Source of the DNA: a virus
IMG/VR virus record: IMGVR_UViG_3300040807_000827
Span: 1 to 41,792 of that record
DNA length: 41,792 nucleotides
Direction: 5' to 3' (one strand)
The notes under the pieces were generated by a model, which worked only from the letters and a program-made list of their open reading frames with translations, was not told the DNA's origin and did no database searches. Within the stretch, counting starts at the first letter, position 1. The number at the start of each line of letters is the position of its first letter. Made by a program: the position numbers and the translations under genes. Of this stretch, positions 17,911 through 24,648 are shown in pieces.

Positions 17911-18641
17911 TGCTCCGGGCTCCATAACTGAACAGTGTGGGTTTCCATATCGTAATCCTCATAGCGCAGGATGCGGGCAAGACGTGCTTGCTGGAGAGCA
18001 TCCTCCTCAGTGAGCCCCTTCTTCTCGAAGAGCCCAATGACTGTAGACCACGATGTATTAGCATCGAGAGCCTTCTTGGCTCCCACCTTGCCTACCCCGG
18101 GACACCCGGGATAACCATCAGTCTGATCCCCTGTGAGGGTCTGGAAGAAGAACTGGTAGTCAGCGTTCCCCTCGGGGTTCTCCCGGATCATGCCATCATC
18201 GAAATCCCAGATGTTTCCCGGGATCGTCCACATGTCCTTATCTTGGGAGTAGATGAACCTGCTCAGGCCATCCACGGGGTCAGACGTAAGGATGCCCATG
18301 ATGTCATCAGCTTCCAGGTCCTCCCACATCTCGTAGGGGTGAGCCTCCATGATGTGTTCCCTGAGGGGCTTCAAGAGGAACGGCTTGCGCTTACCAGTGC
18401 GGTTCCCCTTGTAGCTCTCAGAGACACTCTTGCGGAAGTTCGAGGAGCCAGTGAGGCAGATGATGTAGTTATCAGCCCCAGTGCGGCTCAGGATTGCCTC
18501 GATCTCATCGTCCAGATCGGCAGCGGCTTTCTTAGCGTCCCCAGAGAGGGTCCAGACATCATCATCCCACTGAGTGAATTCCTCGTTGATAGAGGAGATG
18601 GTGTAACAGAGGATGTCTCCGTCGATCAGTGCTGTGAGCAT
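17907..18641 (-). CDS. 5'-3' exonuclease (T7 gp6-like, FEN family)
   Basis: This 244-residue protein has the FEN/PIN nuclease pattern. LIDGDILCY at the start provides the first acidic site, DLEADDIMGIL in the middle the central acidic cluster, and SQDKDMW the next one. The helix-hairpin-helix GCPGVGKVGAKKALD follows. These bind two metal ions and the DNA backbone. In T7 the enzyme removes RNA primers, degrades host DNA and processes concatemers. The ATG at 18641 has AAGGAG and lies just after the previous stop. A longer frame to 18689 has no support. It follows DNA polymerase as in T7. Confidence 0.95.
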   Translation of the reverse strand: MLTALIDGDILCYTISSINEEFTQWDDDVWTLSGDAKKAAADLDDEIEAILSRTGADNYIICLTGSSNFRKSVSESYKGNRTGKRKPFLLKPLREHIMEAHPYEMWEDLEADDIMGILTSDPVDGLSRFIYSQDKDMWTIPGNIWDFDDGMIRENPEGNADYQFFFQTLTGDQTDGYPGCPGVGKVGAKKALDANTSWSTVIGLFEKKGLTEEDALQQARLARILRYEDYDMETHTVQLWSPEQ

Positions 18642-18642
18642 C

Positions 18643-18840
18643 TTACTGTTTCTCCTTGAACTCTCCACACCAGTGCCCGGAGCCCACATTGAGGGGCTCA
18701 GGGTATCTGTGGCAGTGAGCGAACATGTTGCTGGTCTGGTTGAAGAAGAGGCAGTTCTTACATGCCTTCTCCACTGCTACTTTCTTGGGGGCTTGCTTAG
18801 TGGGTCTCCGCCCAGTTGTTCCCGACTTTGTATTCGCCAT
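18643..18840 (-). CDS. Small Cys-rich protein, putative metal-binding
   Basis: This 65-residue protein has a basic, Lys/Thr-rich N-terminus. It is followed by CKNCLFF, then CHRYPEP and a final HWCGEF. Four cysteines with nearby histidines suggest a zinc ribbon or small iron-sulfur site. Similar short proteins appear next to replication genes in several phages, but I cannot name a function. The start lies inside the end of the DNA polymerase gene, with AAGGTGG seven bases upstream. Its stop is two bases before the exonuclease ATG, so the three genes are probably translated in a coupled way. Confidence 0.75.
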   Translation of the reverse strand: MANTKSGTTGRRPTKQAPKKVAVEKACKNCLFFNQTSNMFAHCHRYPEPLNVGSGHWCGEFKEKQ

Positions 18841-20590
18841 CTAGGTCCACCTTAATGTTGAAGTGTTGTCCTGCTTTCTTGATGCACTCGACAGAGAGCT
18901 TCCCGATCTCCTCGGCAATCTCCTCATCGCACTCGTATTGATGCTCATCATGGACGTTAGCCACGACCTGACAGCGATCCTTGAGGCCACGCTCGAGGAG
19001 TGCCTTGTCCATCTCCACGGCCCACTGCTTACACACCAGAGCCCCTGCGGATTGCAGGAGGGTGTTCAGAGCAGCATGGGAGCTACGGATATGGAGTTGA
19101 CGCCCATCGAGGCCCACGAGGTAGCCCCTGCTTGCCGCCTTGGTCACCATAGTGATGAGCTTGGAGAGCGCCGGGGTAGCCTCGAGGAAAGTGGTCTTGA
19201 GCTTCTGACCTTCCTTGGCACCCTTGCCGATAATGGACCCGATCTTCTCGGAGCCAGCACCGTAGAGGAATGCGTAGATGAAGGTCTTGGCGCTGTCCCT
19301 TGTGGGGAGACCAGCGGCCTTCTGGTTTGCTGTATGGATGTCACCATTCACCACTTCTTCCCCGTAGGACCCATTGTCGAAATGGGCGAGGTAGTGGGCC
19401 AGCATACGAAGCTCTAGGCCAGAGACATCGACACCGACCAGCTTCTTACCGCTGGGCACAGTGAAGAGTTCCCTACACTCCCTACCGAAAGGTTTCTTGA
19501 GAGAAGGAACCTGGGCGAGGTTAGGCTTGTTGTGGGTCATACGGCCAGTGACAGCACCGTTGGTATTGACCTCACCGTGGATGCGACCCTCTGCATCGGC
19601 CAGACCAATCCAAGAGTTGTCACCCTCGCCAAGCTGGGAGATACGCTTCTGGAGCATCATTGCCCGAGACAGCTTCTGTGCCTCGGGGTAGCTTAGGCGA
19701 CCCAAGACGTTCTCGTCAATCTTGGGTTGCCCTTTGTCAGTGAACTCCTTTGGCTTCCACCCGTAGAGCGCCTTGAGGCGGTTAGCGATGTGGTGCCGGG
19801 AGTTGGGGTTGAAGACATTGTGCTTGATGACTGTGTAAGACGCACCAGCCCACGTCGAGTGACGGGTGACTGACTTGTAATTCACATCTCGAGTTGGTGT
19901 CTTCTCTTCGACAGCAGAAACCCACGGGTCGAACACGGTCTGTAGTTCGTCGTCAATGGCGGCCCGCTCAGAGGCGAGGCGCTGCATGAGCTTGTCAGCC
20001 TTCGCACGGTCGAACAAGAAACCATGACGGGTCTGCTCGGAGATGATCCAAGCTACCGCATGTTCGAGTTCCACCGCTTGTTGACTGGGCTTCATAGCTG
20101 ACAGGTGCTTCCACAGATGGAGGGTGACCTCCGTGTCCTGTTCGCAGTATTCCTGCATCTCTTGGGACCACTCAGACCAATCCGTAGATTGACCGAACTC
20201 GCCCTTGAGAACCCCCAGACGGTAACCCCAAGCCGAGAGACTGTGCGATCCACGAAACTTGCTTTCGAGACGCCCTGTCTGAACCAACCGCAAATCCCGG
20301 TCACCGAGGTTGGGGAAGGTAAGGCGAGAGATAATGAGGGTATCGACCACCCGCTCACGGTCCACAGAGAACCACGGGTAGACCTTGGAGAGGGCCGGGA
20401 TGTCGAAGTTGATGCCGTTATGGGCGATCAGCTTGTCCGCTTCCATCATCTGACGGAGGCCCTGCTCGATTTCGTTAGGCGTGTAGGAGTAGACATCGTT
20501 GGTGTCCACATCACGCAGCACAAGGCTATGGACCTTGGTGAGGTCCGCATAGAGACCATCAGTCTCAATATCGAAAACGTAAGACGCCAT
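18797..20590 (-). CDS. DNA polymerase, family A with 3'-5' exonuclease (T7 gp5-like)
   Basis: This is a 597-residue replicative polymerase. The proofreading exonuclease is intact: FDIETDG (D7, E9), HNGINFDIPAL, VVDTLI and EQDTEVTLH. The polymerase has motif A (GVDVSGLELRMLAHY), motif B (RDSAKTFIYAFLYGAG, with its Lys and Tyr) and motif C (VHDE, D548-E549). It is shorter than T7 gp5 (704), and the thumb insert that binds thioredoxin is not obvious, so processivity may be achieved differently. It follows two small genes after the primase-helicase and precedes the exonuclease. Confidence 0.97.
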   Translation of the reverse strand: MASYVFDIETDGLYADLTKVHSLVLRDVDTNDVYSYTPNEIEQGLRQMMEADKLIAHNGINFDIPALSKVYPWFSVDRERVVDTLIISRLTFPNLGDRDLRLVQTGRLESKFRGSHSLSAWGYRLGVLKGEFGQSTDWSEWSQEMQEYCEQDTEVTLHLWKHLSAMKPSQQAVELEHAVAWIISEQTRHGFLFDRAKADKLMQRLASERAAIDDELQTVFDPWVSAVEEKTPTRDVNYKSVTRHSTWAGASYTVIKHNVFNPNSRHHIANRLKALYGWKPKEFTDKGQPKIDENVLGRLSYPEAQKLSRAMMLQKRISQLGEGDNSWIGLADAEGRIHGEVNTNGAVTGRMTHNKPNLAQVPSLKKPFGRECRELFTVPSGKKLVGVDVSGLELRMLAHYLAHFDNGSYGEEVVNGDIHTANQKAAGLPTRDSAKTFIYAFLYGAGSEKIGSIIGKGAKEGQKLKTTFLEATPALSKLITMVTKAASRGYLVGLDGRQLHIRSSHAALNTLLQSAGALVCKQWAVEMDKALLERGLKDRCQVVANVHDEHQYECDEEIAEEIGKLSVECIKKAGQHFNIKVDLDGEYKVGNNWAETH

Positions 20591-20612
20591 AATGAGTATC
20601 TACTCCTGATTG

Positions 20613-20849
20613 TTAGCTGTTAGTCCACGACACGCACTGCGCGTCTACATCTGCATAGAGGACATCTGCGTATTCCTCTGCGGTGAGGTTTCCCCGGAAG
20701 TTCTCATCGAAGTCAGCGAGAACCTGGGGATACATCTCGACGCATTCCTCGGCGGTCCCCAGAGCCTCCGGGTATGCCACGGAGATTTGAACCTGAACGC
20801 TGGGGTTCGAGACGGATTGCAGGGTGATGAGTAGCAGTGCGGTGAACAT
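20613..20849 (-). CDS. Small acidic protein with possible signal peptide
   Basis: This 78-residue protein opens with a hydrophobic segment (MFTALLLITLQSVS) and then is acidic, with two cysteines and a Tyr/Asp/Ala-rich end. The start could be a signal sequence or a membrane anchor. No family was recognised. The ATG is preceded by GGAGGC at good spacing and starts three bases after the previous stop. This supports a real gene in the replication unit. Such small exported proteins in phages sometimes alter the envelope, but nothing here shows that. Confidence 0.65.
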   Translation of the reverse strand: MFTALLLITLQSVSNPSVQVQISVAYPEALGTAEECVEMYPQVLADFDENFRGNLTAEEYADVLYADVDAQCVSWTNS

Positions 20850-20852
20850 GGC

Positions 20853-21215
20853 TTATGCCTCCAGAGTGTAGCGGGTGTATTTCTGCTTGGTCACAGGGTG
20901 GAACTTGACGTGGCTCACGATCTCGTGGCCCATCTCACGGAGTTCCTGGATGCGCTTGGTGAGGCTCTGGATCGAGTATTCGATGAGTGCTTCACGGACA
21001 GTGATCGAGCCAGCCTTCTGGAGGTGAGCCATGATCTTCTGGTGCTGAGTTTTACCGTTCATTTTCTTCCATCCTGAGTGTTCTAGAGATTGAGCTTTAC
21101 TGTTCCAAAACTGGTAACGCACTAAGTAGCGATCAGGGTCTCTCACCGCTAAGAGGCAGAACCTCTCGGCTAACTGAAAGACGCGATCTTCACATGAACA
21201 TTGAGATGCTTTCAT
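20853..21215 (-). CDS. Helix-turn-helix domain protein
   Basis: This is a protein of about 120 residues. The C-terminal 70 residues, from MNGKTQHQKIMAHL through SITVREALIEYSIQSLTKRI to KYTRYTLEA, form a compact winged helix-turn-helix of the short phage type. The N-terminal 50 residues include CSCEDRVF and a basic WNSKAQSLEH segment. The ATG at 21215 has GGGAGG and overlaps the primase-helicase end by 26 bp. An internal ATG at 21062 with GGATGGAAG could give the domain alone. A DNA-binding role is likely, and the target is unknown. Confidence 0.7.
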   Translation of the reverse strand: MKASQCSCEDRVFQLAERFCLLAVRDPDRYLVRYQFWNSKAQSLEHSGWKKMNGKTQHQKIMAHLQKAGSITVREALIEYSIQSLTKRIQELREMGHEIVSHVKFHPVTKQKYTRYTLEA

Positions 21216-22794
21216 GGAGCCTCCCAGTGTCCTTGTCGTAGTGAAGGGTGTCAGCAACACCAGTGTCCCCGGTGTGGCGGTTCTTGAGGACCCTCACTGT
21301 GACCTCATTGGCCTCCTCGAGGGACTGCTGGTTACGCTCCAGACCGATCACTGTGTCACTCAACTGAGCGATAGAGGCCGATCCCCGGAGAGCATTGAGG
21401 GATGTTTGGAGACCTTCCTCCCATCCTGTCTTGCCCTCGGGGCGCTTGAGGTGGGACACAAGGATCAGGCCGATCCCAGTTTCCTCCACAAGAGAGCGCA
21501 GCTTGGTCATGAGCACGTCGATAGTCTTGCGCTCATCCCCATCATCGATCCCAGAGACCACGATTGAGAGGTGGTCGAGGATCACCCAGTTGACCCCGAG
21601 GCCCTTGGCTAGATACCGAACCTTGTCCAGCAGGTTGTCAGCCTCCAGAGAACCAAAGTGGTCATAGAGGTAGACCCTGCCTGTCCCTAGGGTGGCATCG
21701 AATGCCTTCTTCATCTCCTCATCAGAGATGCTCGTAGGGTCGATGTGGAGGGGCTTATCTGCCTCCAGCCCGACAAGGCCAAGAGCAGTTCTCCTTACAT
21801 TTTCCTCCAAAGCAATGTAACCTACCGTATCGCCTTTCTTGAGGATGTCGTAGGCGATCTCTCGGCAGAACTGCGACTTACCCACACCGGAGCCAGCAGT
21901 GACTGTGACAAGCTCGCCCCTGCGTAGCCCAGAGGTTTTCCCTTGGAGCCCTGTGAAAGGCCACTCGATGCTTGGGCGGTTGTCAGGCTTGCTGATGCGT
22001 TCCCAGAGGTCAGCGCCATTGAGGATGCCATCAGGGGTGAAAGGTCGTGCTTGGTAGTAGCTGTCCACCAGAGCCGCACTCTTGCCCTTCAAGAGACACT
22101 CGTTGGGGTCCTTGAGGGGGAGGTGAGCGATGTGAGCCTGCCGAGGGGACAGCAGTGCTGCTACCTCTTTGGCTGCTTTCTGACCGGGCTCATCCATGTC
22201 GAACATGAGGATGACCTTCTCGAAGGAAGACACCCACTCAAGTTCCGCCTTGACTGCCTTGACAGCAGCTTGAGCACCGTTGGGGAGAGAGACCACAGGC
22301 CACTTATGCTTAGTGACCACCTGAGACACGGTGAGAGCATCAATCTCGCCCTCGGTGATGCACAGGGTCTTTCCGCCAGGTTTGTAGAGGTGCTGCCCGA
22401 AAAGCCCGGAGTTCTTGGGGTCACCAAGGAACTTGAAGCTCTTGTCTCGGAACCGCAGCTTGTAGGCTACTTCCTGACCGTCCCTACGGTAGATAGCCAC
22501 CTGACAGGTCTGACCGTTGTAGGTCCCCATCTTGTAGCCATACTTCTGACAGGACTCCTCTGTGATCGACCGAGCTGGCAGAGCCTGAGCCTTGTCGATC
22601 TTGAGACCGTCGATGCTAGGCTTGGGCTTGAAGCTCGTGACTGTAGAGGTGTCCCCGTCAGCGGCACCATAGGCACCACAGGAGAAGCAATAAGTATGCC
22701 CATCAGTGTAGAGGGAGTTGGCATCACTTGAGCCACACTCTTCACAAGGGACGTGCTTGATAAATTCACTATCGCTTTGCTCATGTGCTGCCAT
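21190..22794 (-). CDS. DNA primase-helicase (T7 gp4-like)
   Basis: This 534-residue fusion protein synthesises primers and unwinds DNA at the fork. The N-terminal zinc site is C17xxC20...C36xxC39. The TOPRIM core shows ITEGEIDAL (E148) and the DMDEPG acidic motif near 199-203. The RecA-like helicase has Walker A GSGVGKS (301-307), Walker B VILDH (D407) and a likely arginine finger in KNRHTGD near 506. All catalytic elements are present and length is close to T7 gp4A (566). It follows the amidase-like gene by 15 bp, as gene 4 follows 3.5 in T7. Confidence 0.97.
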   Translation of the reverse strand: MAAHEQSDSEFIKHVPCEECGSSDANSLYTDGHTYCFSCGAYGAADGDTSTVTSFKPKPSIDGLKIDKAQALPARSITEESCQKYGYKMGTYNGQTCQVAIYRRDGQEVAYKLRFRDKSFKFLGDPKNSGLFGQHLYKPGGKTLCITEGEIDALTVSQVVTKHKWPVVSLPNGAQAAVKAVKAELEWVSSFEKVILMFDMDEPGQKAAKEVAALLSPRQAHIAHLPLKDPNECLLKGKSAALVDSYYQARPFTPDGILNGADLWERISKPDNRPSIEWPFTGLQGKTSGLRRGELVTVTAGSGVGKSQFCREIAYDILKKGDTVGYIALEENVRRTALGLVGLEADKPLHIDPTSISDEEMKKAFDATLGTGRVYLYDHFGSLEADNLLDKVRYLAKGLGVNWVILDHLSIVVSGIDDGDERKTIDVLMTKLRSLVEETGIGLILVSHLKRPEGKTGWEEGLQTSLNALRGSASIAQLSDTVIGLERNQQSLEEANEVTVRVLKNRHTGDTGVADTLHYDKDTGRLHESISMFM

Positions 22795-22809
22795 TCGGTA
22801 GCTCCTACT

Positions 22810-23241
22810 TTAGGGGTTGTATCGATCCACGTTGAACAGCATGTGGCGGTTCTTACGGGAAACTAGGTCCTCCAAGAGGCACACCTTCAGATCAGGGGCC
22901 TTCATTCGGAGGAGGTCCACGAGACCCTCGAGAGCATTCTCTTGGGCCTCGGTGAAATTCCGGGAGGGATTGCCATCTGGTGACTTCCCTCCCACCAACA
23001 CTGCGCAGAGCGCCTCGGCATTAGCAACACGGGAGAGCGGGGATTGCTTATCCTGAGGACGCCCAAACTCCACCAAGCCATCACGCTGGATGATGAAGTG
23101 ATATCGACTACCAAAGTAGCCTGCCTGTCGGTCCTTGAACTCGATCAGTGACGCTGGGACCTGCTGGTTAGGTGCAGTGAACGTCTGGTCAATGACGAGT
23201 AGTTTGGCTGGTTGATCCAGCTTCTTGGTATTTTCGAACAT
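22810..23241 (-). CDS. T7 lysozyme/amidase-fold protein (gp3.5-like), zinc ligands missing
   Basis: This 143-residue protein sits at the T7 gene 3.5 position between endonuclease I and primase-helicase. RYHFIIQRDGLVEFGR matches the T7 lysozyme core YHFII(K)RDG, and AVLVGG with NFTEAQENAL matches the following helix. In T7 lysozyme the zinc ligands are H17, H122 and C130. Here the first aligns with D18 in VIDQTF, and the C-terminal segment LLEDLVSRKNRHMLF has no matching His or Cys. Amidase activity is therefore unlikely. T7 gp3.5 also binds and inhibits the phage RNA polymerase, and that role could remain. A separate GH24 endolysin handles lysis. Confidence 0.85.
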   Translation of the reverse strand: MFENTKKLDQPAKLLVIDQTFTAPNQQVPASLIEFKDRQAGYFGSRYHFIIQRDGLVEFGRPQDKQSPLSRVANAEALCAVLVGGKSPDGNPSRNFTEAQENALEGLVDLLRMKAPDLKVCLLEDLVSRKNRHMLFNVDRYNP

Positions 23242-23247
23242 GGTAAG

Positions 23248-23715
23248 TTACTCCCAGAGCCAATCCTCCGGGATGCTTAACTTGGAGAACCGAAAACCAT
23301 TCTTCTCACACCACATGGCGTAAGTGGTTTTACTCTGCTTGCTGATACGTTGATTGGGGTTACTGAATACGAAGCGTAGGTCCACCTCAGGATGTTGATC
23401 CTTGAAGAGGATGTGCTTCTGTCTGTCTGCTGTGACGAACCGCCCCTTGCTCTCAATGATCAGGGGGCGATCCTTAGTGGTCCCATCGGGACGTGTAGTG
23501 ATGATGAAGTCAGGGGTATACCGTGAAACCTTAGCAGGCTTGAGATACTTGAAGGTCTCAGCCTCATACTTGTAAGCGACCCCCTGCTTCGTCAGGGCTT
23601 CAGAAATGGCACTCTCTAGGCCACTCCTGAAACCATACTTAGCGCCAACAGCAGCAGCATTCTTAGAACGGGATGTCGTCCTCTTCGATGCTGTCTTCGT
23701 TGAACGCTTGACCAT
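23248..23715 (-). CDS. Endonuclease I, Holliday junction resolvase (T7 gp3-like)
   Basis: This 155-residue protein has the T7 endonuclease I active site: FRSGLE (E34), YTPDF (D69) and IESKGRF (E88, K90). These correspond to E20, D55, E65 and K67 of T7. The enzyme resolves branched DNA and helps break host DNA. The Lys/Arg-rich N-terminus is longer than in T7. It overlaps the SSB gene by 53 bp, in another frame, and lies 6 bp before the amidase-like gene. Confidence 0.96.
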   Translation of the reverse strand: MVKRSTKTASKRTTSRSKNAAAVGAKYGFRSGLESAISEALTKQGVAYKYEAETFKYLKPAKVSRYTPDFIITTRPDGTTKDRPLIIESKGRFVTADRQKHILFKDQHPEVDLRFVFSNPNQRISKQSKTTYAMWCEKNGFRFSKLSIPEDWLWE

Positions 23716-24259
23716 CGTTACTCTCTTCTTCTGCTACAAAACCACCTTCCTCGACCTCGAAGTCGAACCCGGCACCGCCGCCAGAGAAGGTCTTGAGATC
23801 GATAACCTGGACAGCGCGGGGCTGGAGGGAGATGCCCTTCTTACCAGCAGCGTTCCAAGCGTAGACGGAGAGCTTGAGGCGAAGGATCGAGCCAGAGCCA
23901 ATGTTCAGGCCCTCGACGCGCTTACCCATAGCGTCCCAGAGGACAGGCTTGCGGTCCCAGAGCTGGCCATCCCTGCGCATGACGTTCTTGATCTTGCATT
24001 TGAAGATCACCCGGCCAGTTTCCTCGCCAGTCTCTTCGTCAATCTCCATCTTCCACATGGAGTTATCAGCCTTGGCGGGGACTTTCCCGGTGTGCTCCTT
24101 GTGCACCGCCATCAGCTTCTTCATCAGGTCCTCGGCTTCCTCAGCAGGAATGGCGAGATCGACCGAGTAGACCCCGAGAGGATTAAACTTGGTGTCAGGG
24201 GTCTCCAGCTTGGGCCACACGGCGACACCCTTGGGGGTCATGAGTTCCATATCGGACAT
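23663..24259 (-). CDS. Single-stranded DNA-binding protein (T7 gp2.5-like)
   Basis: This 198-residue protein has an OB-fold type core, with GVYSVDLAIP early and a beta segment around GSILRLKLSVYAWN. It also has a highly acidic C-terminal tail ending EEDDIPF. The acidic tail with a final aromatic residue is the hallmark of T7 gp2.5, where it recruits polymerase and primase-helicase. Length is close to T7 gp2.5 (232). It precedes endonuclease I as in T7 and is served by the phage promoter at 24602-24617. Confidence 0.93.
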   Translation of the reverse strand: MSDMELMTPKGVAVWPKLETPDTKFNPLGVYSVDLAIPAEEAEDLMKKLMAVHKEHTGKVPAKADNSMWKMEIDEETGEETGRVIFKCKIKNVMRRDGQLWDRKPVLWDAMGKRVEGLNIGSGSILRLKLSVYAWNAAGKKGISLQPRAVQVIDLKTFSGGGAGFDFEVEEGGFVAEEESNDGQAFNEDSIEEDDIPF

Positions 24260-24260
24260 A

Positions 24261-24476
24261 CTAATCAGGCTCCGTTACGTTAGCGATAATATCGATGAGA
24301 GCTGCGACCTGCGCCCATGAGAGAGACACAGTGTCCTCATCGTATCCTGTGGTGTTGATTTGAGAGAGCATACAGCCCTCGATGTCGAAGAAGGCATTCA
24401 CCTCAGGTGCGCCTTCGAGGTCTTGGATCGTGAAAGATCGGTAGTCCTCAAGGTGATCAGGTAAAATCATAGTCAC
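24261..24476 (-). CDS. Hypothetical acidic 71-residue protein
   Basis: This small acidic protein (rich in Asp, Glu and Ile) has no recognised family. It includes FDIEGCMLSQINTTGYDEDTV and a C-terminal helix. It overlaps the preceding 39-residue gene by 20 bp in another frame and ends one base before the SSB start. This tight packing in the promoter-led SSB block supports a real gene. T7 has small inhibitors of host functions near this place, but no specific resemblance is visible. Confidence 0.7.
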   Translation of the reverse strand: MTMILPDHLEDYRSFTIQDLEGAPEVNAFFDIEGCMLSQINTTGYDEDTVSLSWAQVAALIDIIANVTEPD

Positions 24477-24576
24477 TGATGAGCTCCTGTGCTTTCTTCC
24501 GGGTCACCTTGGTGGCGACCACGAGACCGTTGATCTGGACCGTGTAGAGCCCATGGGTTTCTATGAGGGTTACCAT
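24457..24576 (-). CDS. Hypothetical 39-residue protein, first gene after a phage promoter
   Basis: This very short gene has an excellent AGGAGG site. Its product begins MVTLIETHGLYTVQINGLVV and ends with a charged helix containing KKAQELISDY. The start reads as a small beta hairpin. It is the first gene of the unit led by the promoter at 24602-24617 and overlaps the next gene by 20 bp. Strong ribosome site and position make translation likely. The function is unknown. Confidence 0.65.
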   Translation of the reverse strand: MVTLIETHGLYTVQINGLVVATKVTRKKAQELISDYDFT

Positions 24577-24601
24577 TGATCCTCCTGTTGGATGTTTGGG
24601 T

Positions 24602-24617
24602 TCTAATAGGTAGGTAT
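24602..24617 (-). promoter_or_regulatory. Phage RNA polymerase promoter (SSB/replication block)
   Basis: This is an exact minus-strand copy of ATACCTACCTATTAGA, lying between the RNA polymerase stop and the 39-residue gene. A leader of about 28 bases leads to an AGGAGG site. Confidence 0.92.
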
Positions 24618-24648
24618 GAAGAGTGAACCTCACTGATCGGTATCTATC

